Assembly: GCF_003711515.1 (NCBI RefSeq)
Contig: NW_021167079.1
Span: forward strand, 4,660,677 to 4,724,676
DNA from: Sodiomyces alkalinus F11
Taxonomy: Eukaryota > Ascomycota > Sordariomycetes > Glomerellales > Plectosphaerellaceae
Direction of reading: 5' to 3'
Length of the DNA stretch: 64,000 nucleotides
The notes under the pieces were generated by a model, which saw only the letters and a program-made list of their open reading frames with translations, was not told the DNA's origin and did not search any database. A program made the position numbers and the translations under genes. How positions within the stretch are numbered: the stretch's first letter is position 1; each line of letters begins with the position of its first letter. Of this stretch, positions 45,786-57,581 are shown in pieces.

Positions 45786-48132
45786 ATGGATAACGATCAC
45801 GAACCCCTCCCTGCCCACCTACTCTTCGCAGCCCACGACTTGTACGCTCGAGCAGGCGGTCTCGATGTTGACCCCGCCGATCGACCCCCTGTTTACAAGG
45901 TCGTTGGCATCGTTCTTGCCGCAGCCTCAGGTCTCTTCATCGGTGCGTCTTTCGTCTTGAAGAAGGTCGGCCTGCTCAAGGCGAACGAGAAATACAATGA
46001 AGAGGCGGGAGAAGGATACGGTTACCTGAAGAATGGCTACTGGTGGGGAGGTATGGTACTTATGATCCTCGGCGAAATCTGCAATTTTGTTGCCTACGCC
46101 TTCACCGACGCCATCCTCGTCACCCCCCTGGGTGCCCTCTCTGTTGTGGTCACCACCATTCTCTCCGCCATTTTCCTCAAGGAACGCCTGAGCCTCATCG
46201 GCAAGGTCTCGTGCTTTCTGTGCATCGTGGGCTCCGTCATCATAGCCATCAACGCCCCTGCCAAGTCGGCCGTCGCCACCATCCAACAGATGCAGAGCTT
46301 TGTCGTCCACCCGGCCTTCTTGACCTACGCAGGCGTCATCATCGTCGGCTCCTTCGTCTGTGCGTTCTGGGCGGCTCCCAAGTGGGGCAAGAAAAACATG
46401 CTGGTTTACATTACCATTTGTAGCTGGGTTGGCGGCTTGAGCGTCGTCGCCACCCAGGGGCTGGGTGCCGCTGTTATCACCCAGGCGGAGGGAACGCCCC
46501 AGTTCAACCAGTGGTTCCTCTACGTCCTGCTTGTCTTCGTCATCGCTACCCTTCTGGTGGAAATCATCTACCTGAATGTAAGTGACAAAGCCCGTTTCTC
46601 CTTTTCGTGGTGTGTTATCTGCATCAGAGATCATACTTACGACATCGCAGAAAGCCCTTAATATCTTTAACGCCGCCATGGTAACGCCTACCTATTATGT
46701 CTACTTCACTACCACCACGATCGTCACCTCTGCCGTGCTCTTCAGAGGTTTCAGGGGAAGCCCCAGCGAAATCGTGAGCATTGTCATGGGATTCCTGACA
46801 ATTTGCGCTGGCGTGGTCCTCCTCCAACTGTCAAAGTCAGCCAAAGACGTGCCAGACACCGCCGTGTTCGCCGGCAACTTGGATCAAATTCATACCATTG
46901 CCAATCAAGAGCAACCCGAGACGGAGCCCAAGGCCGATTCGATTCGTGGGACAGCTGCTATCGTGCGCAGGCTTTCTACCGCGAGAATGAAGATGGAGAT
47001 GGAAGAGTTGAGGCGGCTGCGCGAGGAGAAGCAGATGGAGCAGCAGCTCGACCAGGTAGATGAGGACGGCCCTGTGTACGAGTGGGACGGCTTGCGGAGG
47101 CGGAAAACTCTCGGGGTTGGGTCGCAGAGCACGCGCGGGAGGTCGGGGACAAATTCGAGCCTTTTCACTCTGCCACGGACGCCTGAGGTCCATCCACCCC
47201 TCGGCATGTCACGCTTTCCCACGGCCCAAGATCGCAACGACGAGGAAGACAGAAACCGACCGACTTCCGCAGGCGTGCTATCGAACATTGGAGGTACTAT
47301 TCGGACCCGGGCCAAGTCATTGTTATCGTCCACGGAGCCGAAATTCGCGGCCGACCCAATGCCACAATCCCCACTGCATCCCGTGGCCCTGACGGAAATA
47401 ACAATGCCCGGCCAGAACGCGCGAGGGGGAGGGGACCTCCCGCCTGGGGTCGACCAGCACGACTTCATAGACACGGAGTATACGGGCTCTAGAGGAGTCT
47501 ACAACGAACGGACCGATTCTCAGAGAAGCGGTTTCAGCAGCAGTAGCTCCCATCCTGCCCCAACGCCCCCACCACACACGACGAGGAGGATGTTCTCATT
47601 CCACAGCATGTTCCGGCGGAACCAGCAGCCACCTGTGCCGGAAGAGGAGTATCCGGAGCAGCAACAACACCGTCCCAACCATCACCTGGCGCGGTTAGCA
47701 CTCGGATCGCGAGGACAGTACGCGCCGCAGGCTAATAACGCCACGGAGGAGGAGCGTCTCGGTCTCGTGGAGGGGGACTCGCGGTCCAAAGCGGCTTCGC
47801 GCCAACGCGGTGATGCGGAGGACGACGAAGGTGCCGATTCCGACCTTGGCTCCGGCGACGATAAGTACCCGAGGCCGGCCCCCGGGAGTAGCAGGAGCAG
47901 CAGCTCTCCCCGGGTCCAGGAGTCGAGGTACGGTCGCGGCATTACCGGGTCCCCGCCGAGAATGGGAAGCGACGATGAGAAGTTGGAGTACGAAAGCAGC
48001 AGCCCGCGCGGAATATCCTATGCGTCGCGGGGGCGAGGTCACGACAGTCCGTCGCCTTCGCCTTCGCCGCCTCCCCCTCCGCCGCACCGCACCCTCAGGA
48101 TGCGACCTAGTCGCGATGAATCCTTCCATTAA
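45786..48132 (+). CDS. NIPA-type magnesium transporter with long C-terminal tail
   Basis: Two exons (45786-46577, 46651-48132) give 757 residues. The first 350 residues are the DUF803/NIPA membrane domain with nine hydrophobic helices: VVGIVLAAASGLFIGASFVL, EGYGYLKNGYWWGGMVLMIL, AYAFTDAILVTPLGALSVVV and NAAMVTPTYYVYFTTTTIV across the intron. This drug/metabolite-transporter fold protein moves magnesium across plasma or endosomal membranes in the family. The remaining 400 residues are cytosolic and disordered, rich in Ser, Pro, Gly and Arg, with a short Glu/Arg/Met coiled coil (MEMEELRRLREEKQMEQQL) and a Ser-Pro/polyPro end. The tail may carry regulatory phosphorylation sites, but no domain is visible. 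Confidence 0.92.
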
Positions 48133-48664
48133 GGCGCTGAACTTCTATTCATGGTGTTTCTCGAACATAATACACCTAATGGCGTTAGCCGTACGACGAC
48201 AGGATGGAAGTGTACATACATGTATAATGGCTGGAGACAGATGCATGTCAAATGTGGGAGGCAACGTCACGAAGTTGCGCATAGCATAGCGGCTCTTGTT
48301 TGGGATCAGTTTTGGGATCAGTATCAAGTACACGATTTATAGAGACGACAATCTGCATCCATGGGATGCTGATGCAATATACGACTAATGAGAATCGTCA
48401 TGAATTTCGGCAGGTTTTTCTTTTCCTCCCCCTCCGTCGCGGTCACTGTATCGTATCCTCGCGACAAGTTCATACTCGAGCGGGAGATGCCAGGGATATG
48501 GATCCAAGGCTCGATTGCCCTAATGTGCATTGAAAGAAAGTCAGAATACTACTAACATCGAACGGCAGCGGCGTTCCAGCATTTGTCGGGTTGTAAAAAG
48601 GGCATTCATTTAGACCCTCAAAGCAAAACTACACCACTTGCAGCTGGAGAAACCTCGGTCCTCG
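48133..48664. other. Convergent intergenic region NIPA-like/flavin monooxygenase
   Basis: 3' flanks. A short direct repeat (TTTGGGATCAG twice, about 48299-48320) is present. No gene. Confidence 0.4.
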
Positions 48665-50384
48665 TTAAAAGCTGCGGCCAACATCCCGTCCATGCGCTTC
48701 ATGCTTGCTCTCCCCGTTCTTCAAGCTCGATTCAGCATCGACGATATACTTGGGCAGGGCGAACCCCAGGCCGAAGAAGACGAAGAGAGCCCACTTCCAC
48801 CGGAACGGGTTGATGGCGACGCAGAAGACGAACCACCACAGCAGCTCGAGGTAGGTGAAGAAGTCGAAGGCCGCCGTGGGAGATCCCTTCTTCAGGAGAC
48901 GGGTGAAGTCGATCCAGGTGCGCATCCAGAAGGGACGCGGTCGTGTCAGTGGGTCGACTAGGAACATGAGGAGGATGCGAGTGTAGATGCCGATGTGCCA
49001 GTTACCGGCCGTCCCAATGGCGTTGACGTACGTGCTGCACTTGGCCGTTAATTTCCACATTATTGTGCCATAGGTGCAAAACCAGCAAAACGAAAAGGGT
49101 GAGGGGGAGACACATACCAATTGATGGCGGAAATGGATGGATGAGTTGGTGGGAAAGTCTGCAGATACCAGTTGGGCGGATCATACGGCGGCTCAAAGCA
49201 GTCGTCAGGCAAGAATGCGAGAGAAGGTCGCTTATATCCCGTGGCCATGACGACGATATCGGCGGGTATGACCTCCGTTTTGCCCGGTCCGTTCTCGGGA
49301 ACACCTCTGCCTCGCCGGTTCACGATGACGCCCTCCGGCGTGAAGCTCTGGACGTCACCACGCACCCAGTCGGCCTTGCCTTCTCGAACCTTGTCCAGGA
49401 CGTCGCTGTTCACCATGGGAGTGTCGGTGAAGATGCCTTTCTTCGCAGGCGCCATGTCTTCCAGGTCGCGGTAAAAGAAACGCCGCAGCAGGCCCTCGGG
49501 GATCCACGAGAAGATGGTCTGCTGGCCGCGGATGTTGAGCGAGAGCAGCATGTCGACGACGGCGTTGCGGGGGATAATCCACTTGTCGCTGCGCGAGAGG
49601 ATGTAGGTCTTCTCGGCGTTTTCGGCGGCAGCCCACTCGAGGGCCTCCACGGCGCTGGCGCTGCCGCCGACGACGACGATCTTCTTTCCGTGGCCATCCT
49701 TGCCCGACAATTGGCTGGAGTGGTAAACGGGACCCTTGAACGTTTCGATGCCCTCGAGCGGCGGCATTTTGGGCTCGCCGCACGTCCCTACCGCAGCGAT
49801 GATCCCCTCGAAGCGTCCGTTGGATGTGTTGTTGACGATCCAGCGCCCTCTCTCGTCCTGGTAGACCTTTTCGACGGGAGTCTCGAATCGGGTCCGCGAG
49901 TCGAGGCCGTACCGCTCCCAGAGCTGCTCCAGCTGGCTGAGGATCTGCTGTCGGTCTGGGTACCCTTGCTCCCACTTGACGGATGGATGGAAACGATACA
50001 TCAAGGAGTGGATTTGCAGCCTGGACGTGTTGTTGACTTTCTGTGGTGAAGATGTCAGATGATGAATTCCAAGGATATGCAGACAGCTCCTGTCATAGCC
50101 ACCGAAGGGCAAATGGGTAGGAAACCTACGCTCCATATTCCTCCTAGGTTGGACTTTGGTCCGGCCTCGAAGACGACCACATCGAAGCCATGACCGATAC
50201 AGTGAGCAGCAGCGGTTACGCCAGTGATGCCCGCTCCGATGACCGCAACCTTGGGTCTATGCAGCCTGGCAGTCGGATCTGGTGGCGTGGGAGACAAGGC
50301 CTTATCCAGGCACCATTGCATCAACTGGTAAAGAAATAGAAACGGATGAAACAACGGGTTGTACATCCTTGATAGCGAGCCCAT
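48665..50384 (-). CDS. Flavin-containing monooxygenase-like FAD/NADPH oxidoreductase
   Basis: Three exons on the minus strand (50384-50130, 50040-49118, 49034-48665) give 515 residues. FAD-binding motif KVAVIGAGITGVTAAAH (about 47-63) ends in the conserved GGIWS. An NADPH-binding fold KKIVVVGGSASAVEALEWA and the C-terminal ATGYKRPSL motif follow, which is the class-B monooxygenase/FMO arrangement. The C-terminal part has SAINCTYVNAIGTAGNWHIG across intron 2 and an aromatic hydrophobic segment (ELLWWFVFCVAINPFRW) that suggests membrane attachment. A hydrophobic N-terminal stretch precedes the FAD site. It probably oxygenates a small organic substrate; the substrate is unknown and no biosynthetic cluster surrounds it. 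Confidence 0.9.
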
Positions 50385-50909
50385 CACAGTGTTGAGGAGG
50401 AAAGCCGTCGAGCAAATGAAAGGTTGATGGTAATTCTCTCTGGGCTACAGGCTTCCAGGGATAAACCGAGTGGCAGGATGAAGGTCGAGGGTAATGAAGA
50501 AGGGTTGAGGGAGGAATGCGGGAGTGCTCGTTAAGAGATGGACAGGAACGAGAGCTGTTCATGTTTGCTATTAGGTGAACGCTGGAGCATGTGAAGAAGG
50601 ATACTGACGTCATCAAATACAAATGATATGGGACTGGGTCGAAACTTTAAGCGGAGCGTGTCCACGGGTATTCCAATGGGGCCAAAGAAAAGGGGGGGGG
50701 GACAGAAAAAAAGGAAGAAAAAGGAGAGGACAATTATTGAAAAAAGGGGGTCCATTATGGAGTTGTCGATCATCATAGCTAGCTCATTGCTCGATTGGAG
50801 GCATGTGAAATGGCCGGCTGATTTGACACCGTCTTGTTGTAGGTACCTACTTCGTTCTACACCGGCGTCACCGATGTCACCGATGTCACATGTCACCGAC
50901 TTCACCGCT
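50385..50909. other. Region between flavin monooxygenase start and LCP5 end
   Basis: Monooxygenase promoter and LCP5 3' flank. It includes a purine tract (about 50690-50755), AGGTACCT at 50841-50848, and most of the minisatellite listed next. Confidence 0.4.
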
Positions 50910-50915
50910 TCACCG
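50867..50915. repeat. Short minisatellite, 8-9 nt units (GTCACCGAT)
   Basis: About five to six degenerate copies of GTCACCGAT/TTCACCGC in tandem. The array runs into the last codon and stop of LCP5 on the minus strand. Confidence 0.75.
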
Positions 50916-52091
50916 ACCCTTGCCCCTGTCCCGTCTACCAGCTTCCAACACCTTCAGGCGCTTCTGAAACCTGTCACCAATCTCCGGCCCGCGCCCGCTA
51001 TCCCGAGGACCATCCGTAGTGTCCCGTCCCCGCTTGCGGCTCTTCTCGAGCAATGCCTTGGTCCCCTTGCTCGTCTCCTTGCGCGCCGTGAGCCTGTTGA
51101 TCCGGTCCACGCCCTCGCCCAGCTCCCTCCACTCCTCGCCGCCGAACTGCATGCGCCCGCTGCGCCCGCTCTGCTGCGCCTGCCCGGCCTTGTCCTTCTT
51201 GCTCTGGCTGGGCAGGCGGACAAAGTTGGACTCCTCGTAGTCGCGCCGCTCCTCTTCGGCCTTGCGCTCCGCCGCCGTCTTGACCTTGCGACCGCCCGCG
51301 ACCACGTTGGTGCCGATGCTGGGCTCCGCCATGGGCGCCGTCGACAGCTCCGACTCGATGAACTCGTCCATCGTGGCTGACTTGTGCGGTCGCCTCTCCG
51401 CCGCCTTGGCGCGCCGCTCCGACGGCATGATGGTCGGCGCGATCCGGGGCGCGCGGTAGATGCCGTCCTTCTCGGCCGCGGCGACGGCGGCCGAGGCGGC
51501 TGCTGGTCGGACGAAGGCATCGGGCCTGGCGCTGTACAGGGACGCCTGGGGCTGTTCGGCTTCCTCCGCACTCTCCTCGTCGCTCTCTCCTTCTCCGCCT
51601 TCGTCATCGTCATCGTCGTCCTCGCTTGGTGAACCCGATTCCAACCCCGATTCGAATCCCGAGTCTGTCCTGCTTTTCGACTTGCGAGTCCCTTTCACCT
51701 TTTCCGTCGAGTTCATGGCGCGGGAAGACCGCTCGGCATCATCGGCCGCCCTTAGGATCTTCTCGATCTGGTAGCGTAGTTTATCTTCTAGTGGCCGGAC
51801 ACCTTTCTCCAAGTACAGCCGGAGTTCGACCAGCTTCTTGACCACAGGGTCCGTATCATCATCGTTCTTGTCGGATGAGCCATTCTGGCTCTTGGCGTTG
51901 CGAAGCTTGAGGAGAATGAGAAAGACGAGATTTTGTAGGTAAGCGAGCAGTAGTTCGTTCTTCACGTGGAGGAGCGAGATGCCGTCTTGGGGCTGCTGAA
52001 TGGAGGAAACTTTTGGTGCAGCGTCGAGTGTAGACGTCAGAGACTGTGTGAGAGAATCCAGCAATGCTGGAAGGGAGCTTGGGGCAGCCAT
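50910..52091 (-). CDS. LCP5: Neuroguidin/Lcp5 rRNA-processing factor (Sas10/Utp3/C1D family)
   Basis: Single exon, 393 residues. The Sas10/Utp3/C1D helical domain covers about residues 10-120 (GISLLHVKNELLLAYLQNLV, PVVKKLVELRLYLEKGVRPL, EDKLRYQIEKIL). An acidic Ser/Asp/Glu stretch follows (SEDDDDDDEGGEGESDEES), then basic segments with APTIMP and a Lys/Arg-rich C-terminus (EKSRKRGRDT, RRDRGKGR). Lcp5 belongs to the U3 small-subunit processome and is needed for 18S rRNA maturation in the nucleolus. The start at 52091 sits in a good context, with no Met upstream that adds family-like sequence. Confidence 0.9.
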   Translation of the reverse strand: MAAPSSLPALLDSLTQSLTSTLDAAPKVSSIQQPQDGISLLHVKNELLLAYLQNLVFLILLKLRNAKSQNGSSDKNDDDTDPVVKKLVELRLYLEKGVRPLEDKLRYQIEKILRAADDAERSSRAMNSTEKVKGTRKSKSRTDSGFESGLESGSPSEDDDDDDEGGEGESDEESAEEAEQPQASLYSARPDAFVRPAAASAAVAAAEKDGIYRAPRIAPTIMPSERRAKAAERRPHKSATMDEFIESELSTAPMAEPSIGTNVVAGGRKVKTAAERKAEEERRDYEESNFVRLPSQSKKDKAGQAQQSGRSGRMQFGGEEWRELGEGVDRINRLTARKETSKGTKALLEKSRKRGRDTTDGPRDSGRGPEIGDRFQKRLKVLEAGRRDRGKGR

Positions 52092-52757
52092 GGCGACGTA
52101 AAATTCTTGCGGGACGAAAAATGGTGGTGATGTAGAGGAGAAAGCTCCCAATTTGCAATGCACCCTTACAGCGCGTGTAAACATGAATTTTTTTTCTTTT
52201 TTTCCCCTCTGTCAATTTGTTCGGTATGAAAACTGTCGAAGGGATCCACAGCAATGACACCTGGTACGCAATTACTTGGCAGCTGGCGCTACTTTGTTCC
52301 AACCTCAGCCCTGTCTGACTAAGCACTATTTAAGGATCCATAATTGGGACAGCTGTTCGATCACTAACAAAAGGGCCTTGGGAATCAATGGGAAGGGAGA
52401 CGAGACCATGAACTATTACTTCATACAAATTTACAAATTATTTGCCAATACCATCTCCATTACCAGCGGAGCCCCATGACCGTTTTCCATCTGATTCCCA
52501 GTCACATCAAGCTAGGCATCTAACAACTTCTGGATTACGTCCTTGTATTCTTTCTGCTTGAGCAACACGAGTTCACTGCGGCCTCTGAACAAGGCACGCG
52601 TATAACGCACTGGGGGTGTCAGACCGGTATGTTGCATGGTCACCAGCTTATCCCGCTATATCCTCCTGTCCTCCTTCTCTAGTTCTCCCTCGGGCTATGC
52701 TCACTTTGACTCCTAGTCCATGCCTTCTTTTGGATTATAGACACCAACCGTTGAGAG
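52092..52757. promoter_or_regulatory. Divergent LCP5/EMP70 intergenic region
   Basis: Shared upstream region. Short T runs (about 52189-52203). No gene or clear motif. Confidence 0.4.
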
Positions 52758-54768
52758 ATGCACATTCCGAACATCAGCTCGCCTTCGGCCCTCTTGGCCG
52801 CCATCCTCGCCGCCGCGCCCCAGCTGGCTTCGGCCTTCTACCTACCCGGCGTCGCCCCAACATCATACCAACAGGGAGACCGCGTTCCCTTATACGTCAA
52901 CAGCATCAAGCCAGTGGCCGCACCAGAAGATGCTCGACTGCACTCCGTCGTCTCGTACGACTACTACCACCCGGCCTTCAAGTTCTGCAGGCCAGAAGAA
53001 GATGTCGAACACGTCTCGGCAAGTCTAGGCAGCATCCTCTTCGGGGACCGCATCAAGACATCGCCCTTTGAGCTGCTCATGCTCAAGAACGAACAATGCA
53101 AGCGCCTCTGCACCCAGAAGTACTCGGGCGCCTCGATCGGCTTCCTCAAGCGTCGCATCGAGCAGGGCTATAGCCTCAACTGGCTCGTCGACGGCCTTCC
53201 CGCCGGCCAGCAGATCCACGACGACTTCACCAACACCACTTTCTACAACCCGGGCTTCCTGATGGGCTGGGCCGACGGCCAGGGGAACCTCGTCTTCAAC
53301 AACCATTACGACATCAACATTGAGTACCACCCCGTCACCGGCGACGAATCGCTGAACCGCGTCGTCGGCGTCATCGTCGAACCGAGCTCCCGCAAATACA
53401 AGGGCGAGCCCGACTGCAGCAGCGCCGTCGAACCCATCGTCATCGCCGACGACGGCCTCGAGCGCGACGTCACCTTCACCTACAGCGTCTACTGGACCAA
53501 GTCCGACACCGCCTGGGCCACGCGCTGGGACAAGTACCTCCACGTCTTCGACCCCAAGATCCACTGGTTCTGGCTGATAGACACGGCCATCATCGTCGTC
53601 ATCCTGGTCGGCACCGTCGCCTCCATCCTCGTCCGCGCCTTGAAGAAGGACATTGCCCGCTATAACCGCCTCGATCAGATCAACCTCGACGATCTCTCCG
53701 GCACCGGCCTTGAGGAGGATGGTGTCCAGGAGGATTCCGGCTGGAAGCTCGTCCACGGCGACGTCTTCCGCAGCCCCAAGTACCCGCTCCTGCTCTCCGT
53801 GCTTCTCGGCAGCGGCGCCCAGCTTTTCGTCATGACCGGCTTCACCATCTGCTTTGCCCTGCTTGGCTTCCTATCGCCCTCGAACCGTGGTTCTCTCGGC
53901 ACCATCATTCTCGTCCTCTACACTCTGCTGGGCTTCGTGGGCGGATATGTCTCGTCCCGCGCCTACAAGGCCATGGAAGGCGAGAGGTGGAAGGCCAACA
54001 TCATCCTTACGCCGTTGCTTGTTCCCGTCATCGTCTTCTCCACCTTCTTCCTCCTCGACCTCTTCCTCTGGGCGAAGGAGTCCTCGGGCGCCGTCCCCTT
54101 CACCACCATGCTCGTCATCGTCGCCATATGGTTCATCATCTCCGTGCCCCTCTCGGTTGCGGGCTCGTGGCTAGGTTTCCGTGCGCCGGCCATCGAGAGC
54201 CCCGTCCGTACCAACCAGATTCCTCGCCAGGTGCCCCCCGTCAGCACCTACCTCAAGCCGATCCCCAGCATGCTCATTGTCGGCTTGCTGCCGTTCGGCG
54301 CCATCTTCGTCGAGCTTTACTTCATCATGAGCTCGGTCTGGTTCAGCCGCATTTACTACATGTTCGGCTTCCTCTTCCTCTCCTACGGCCTCATGATCGT
54401 CACCTGCGCCACCGTCACCATTCTGATGGTCTATTTCCTCCTCTGCGCCGAGAACTACAACTGGCAGTGGCGTTCTTTCCTCGCCGCCGGCACGTGCGGA
54501 GGCTACATCTTTGCCAACTGCCTCCTTTACCTCGTTACCAAGTTGAAGTTGAGCGGCCTCGCTGGCGCTGTCTTGTACATCGGCTACAGCGGCCTCATCT
54601 CCTTCCTCTTCTTCATTCTAACGGGTACGTCTCTACCCGTTCCTCCGCGCAAAGGGGCGTCATCTGGCGTCCTTTCCCTGCTAACATGGTTTTTGTATAG
54701 GATCCATCGGTTACTTTGCCAGTTGGTGGTTTGTTCGAAGGATTTATGCCTCGATCAAGATTGACTAA
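52758..54768 (+). CDS. EMP70/TM9 superfamily endomembrane protein
   Basis: Two exons (52758-54624, 54701-54768) give 644 residues. A signal peptide (1-26, ending APQLASA) is followed by the lumenal TM9 domain FYLPGVAPTSYQQGD and C-terminal membrane region with nine helices starting WFWLIDTAIIVVILVGTVAS. Other landmarks are KLVHGDVFRSPKYPLLLSVL and the Pro-rich loop before the last helices. The last exon encodes GSIGYFASWWFVRRIYASIK followed by ID, giving the C-terminal KxD signal (KID) that binds COPI and retains TM9 proteins in the Golgi. These proteins sort other membrane proteins and influence adhesion and metal homeostasis in fungi. Confidence 0.95.
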
Positions 54769-55274
54769 GTCTAGCAGCAACACACTCGGCTTCGGCGAGC
54801 AAAAGAGTAGCATGTCCAAAGAACGGAAGACTGGCAGCCTGGAGTCTGGTCTATTCCGTGTATGATGACAATATTTATTGTACGAGTACGCCTTTTTTTC
54901 TTCTTTTTTTTTTCTTTATTTTTCCTATTCGATGCCTGTCATCGCCTTGGTTGGGTCATCTCACCACGCTTTGTTGAGAAGGCGTGCCGTTATGGAAGGG
55001 AGTAACGATTTCAGTTCAGTGTGGTTGCGGGAATCCTCAATGGCCAACAGGGAGGGGGACTACTCGCTGACCGCGGTTCAGAAGTAAAAAAAGAAGGCTG
55101 GAACATGACATTAGACGCTTTGCAGCACACAGATATAGAGATGGAAGGAATCCTCTAATCATATTGGGTATCCGGAACTAATCGAGATCCCTTCCACGAG
55201 TGATGTTATTCGTACGAACAGTGCAAGTCTCCCCGGGATACCACCATTTCTCTCCCATTCTTTCCCTCGGCAGA
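54769..55274. other. Convergent intergenic region EMP70/MED4
   Basis: 3' flanks only; a T-rich run lies at about 54892-54923. No gene is seen. Confidence 0.4.
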
Positions 55275-55812
55275 TCAGTCGTCATCGTCATCGTCCACGT
55301 CTAGACTCGTAAACTGAAACTGGGTGTTCTTGTGCTGCCCACCGGCACCCGCTCCCGCGCCAGGCGAAACGGCACTCTCCCTCCGCTGATCGTCCATAGC
55401 CTGCCTCCGCGCGGCGTTGGCCTCCCATTCCTCGCGCCGCCGCTTGTCTTCCTCGCGCTTCCGGCGCTCCTCCTCCTCGCGCGCCGCCCTCTCGGCCTCC
55501 TCGAGGCGACGCTTCTCGGCCGCCACCGCCTCCGGGTCGTGTCCCTTCGGGTCGATGCCGCGCCCCGCCAGGTCCTGCACGGCCGCCAGCGCGCCGCCGC
55601 CAATCTGGTACTCGTTCGGCCAGGGGATGAAGTGCACGCCGAAATTCGGGTCGAGGACGTTCCGGAGGCCGTCGGGGAGGGTGGTCCGCGAGCCGCCTTG
55701 GGTGGAGGAGAAGGAGGTGATGCCTGATTGTTGCGTGGTGTGTGGTTCGCTGGGTTGCTGGGAGGAGGAGGAGGTTCCATTCGGGCCGCCCGGCGGGTCC
55801 GGTAGCTGGGTG

Positions 55813-55849
<37 letters not shown>

Positions 55850-56423
55850 GGGAGTGGGCGGTTGGTGTTGGGGATGCGCTCGTAGCGCCGCTCTGCATAC
55901 CATTGACGGGTACTGCGCTGGTTGCACTAGCGGGCTGGTCTTGAGAGAGGTTGCCGCTCTCCGGAGGGAGACCGTTCGTAACGCCGGCTGGAGGGAGGGT
56001 TGTCTTGCTAATGCGGCGGGCATAGTTTAGGAGTTCATCGTACTTGATACTGTAATGGGGCCCGTCTTGTTCGACGGTGATGTGTGTCGTGGTGATGTCT
56101 TTTCGGGTCGAGGCGAGACTGGTGAGGGTTTCGCGAATCTGTGCATCGAGGGAAGAGGAAGTAGCTCGCAGTTTTTGAAGGCGAAGGTGATTATTTTGGT
56201 GCCTCTCCACTGCTTCACAGGGGTCAGAGAAGATCATACCACAACGTCAAAAGACTTGCGAGCCCAAATAATTACCTTGTTTCAGTCCCTCACTAAGCTC
56301 CCGGTCTGCGTCTTGAAGGTCCTGCGCCTGTTTGGCGTATGGGTGATATTTTGAGACGGATTCGACCAGACTGGCCAATGCCTTCTCAACCCGCTCAAAT
56401 CGGGCATCAATGTAGTTGTCCAT
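55275..56423 (-). CDS. MED4: Mediator complex subunit 4
   Basis: Two exons on the minus strand (56423-56276, 56209-55275) give 360 residues. The N-terminus MDNYIDARFERVEKALASLV and the helical stretch up to ADRELSEGLKQVERHQNNHL are the Mediator middle-module coiled coil. The later YDELLNYARRISKTTLPP and FIPWPNEYQIGGGALAAVQD are the most conserved Med4 segments. A Gln/Ser-rich linker with 12 consecutive Gln separates them. The C-terminus is a highly charged helix (AEKRRLEEAERAAREEEERR) and ends in a run of Asp. Med4 pairs with Med9 and links the Mediator to RNA polymerase II. The gene is divergent from QCR10 with only 283 bp between starts. Confidence 0.93.
55815..55850 (-). repeat. CAA repeat, 12 glutamines, in MED4
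   Basis: Twelve perfect TTG triplets on the plus strand (CAA on the coding strand), encoding 12 Gln. Confidence 0.92.
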
Positions 56424-56706
56424 GACGATACCCCCGAATGCCGGTATTGTAGGTTCCAGCTGAAGATGGAAGACAAGGCTGAGGATATCACCTTTTTCCG
56501 TACCTGACCGTCTCGTGGACTCGTACTAGTACATAGACCGCCCAAGCGGTTCGGAATGGGGTTAGCGTGTACATCACGTGACTCGGCAGAACTCGGCCGG
56601 GGTTTCTTCGAGAAATTGGAGCTCGCGATAACCTCATTCTCCATTCGTCCTTAGTCGCATCTGCAATTGAACCTGTTGATCCGCGTGAACGCGCTCGATA
56701 TTCACC
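56424..56706. promoter_or_regulatory. Compact bidirectional promoter MED4/QCR10
   Basis: Only 283 bp separate the two start codons, so core promoters and leaders must be short or overlap. No TATA box is evident. Confidence 0.5.
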
Positions 56707-57581
56707 ATGGCCGGCCCCGTAAGTGATATTCTTACCTGAGACAGTCACACACACCGGAGAATCGGACTCCTGGCTCCCCTTCGACTCCTACCCGGACCGG
56801 GATGTTTGTGCTAACATGCGAAACAGCGTCAGAACCCGATCTATCCCACGACTTTCCGAAGCAACTATGGTCCCAAGTATGTCCACGACTCTTATTATCT
56901 CCACCGATCTATACCCTGCTTGCTCGTCTCGGATAATCTAAGCGAGGCTTAGAGCTTCTTTTCCTTTGGGGAAGATGGAGGAACGTGGGCGGCTGATTCG
57001 ACGTCACTAGGTACCATTACCAGCCGAGCCTTGCCGGGCTGAACTTCAGGCAACTCTCCCGAGTGTGAGTTCCATACCTACTTCTTGCTATGTCCGACGA
57101 AGCTATAGTTGGGAGGGAGGCCTTGTGTGACCGGCGCTTCGATGCCTGCATCCGAACTCCATGGACGAATCGGTGACCAACGGCCGAATCTCGAACCCAG
57201 CATGACCTTCTCCCCATCGACAACTCCATATACGGGACTGCATTATTGTCTCTCTGCATGATGCTAATGCTGTTATAGGGGCATCAAGGCCGGTGCCATG
57301 GGCGGCGCTGCGCTCGTGGCCGTCATCTTCTATGCTTCCGGCATTCCGAGGGTACAAAAGGACGTTTTGCAGGTATGTGTCTCTGTCCCATGTGTCTCCT
57401 CAAGGTCCTGTTACCTTGGCTACTATTCTGACCTTACTTGGTAGAAAATCCCTGTTGTCGGTGGCCTCTTCGTCAAGGAGCCCATCCCCGAATCTGACAA
57501 CGTGAGTTTATCCCCTATTCCTATATGGCGCCGCAAGTCCTGCGGTCTTGTTATTAACAATTGCTTGCGCAGCCCTTCTAA
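56707..57581 (+). CDS. QCR10: Ubiquinol-cytochrome c reductase subunit 10
   Basis: Six very small exons (56707-56718, 56827-56876, 57011-57064, 57279-57372, 57445-57501, 57573-57581) give 91 residues. The spliced protein reads MAGPRQNPIYPTTFRSNYGP, a short polar stretch, one membrane helix (AGAMGGAALVAVIFYASGIP) and QKDVLQKIPVVGGLFVKEP. The KIP-[VL]-[VL]-G and following acidic/Pro end match yeast Qcr10, a small single-helix subunit of mitochondrial complex III. The first exon codes four residues and the last only Pro-Phe before the stop. All five introns have GT/AG ends, and frame continuity supports every junction, although such tiny exons are easily missed by automated annotation. Confidence 0.87.
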
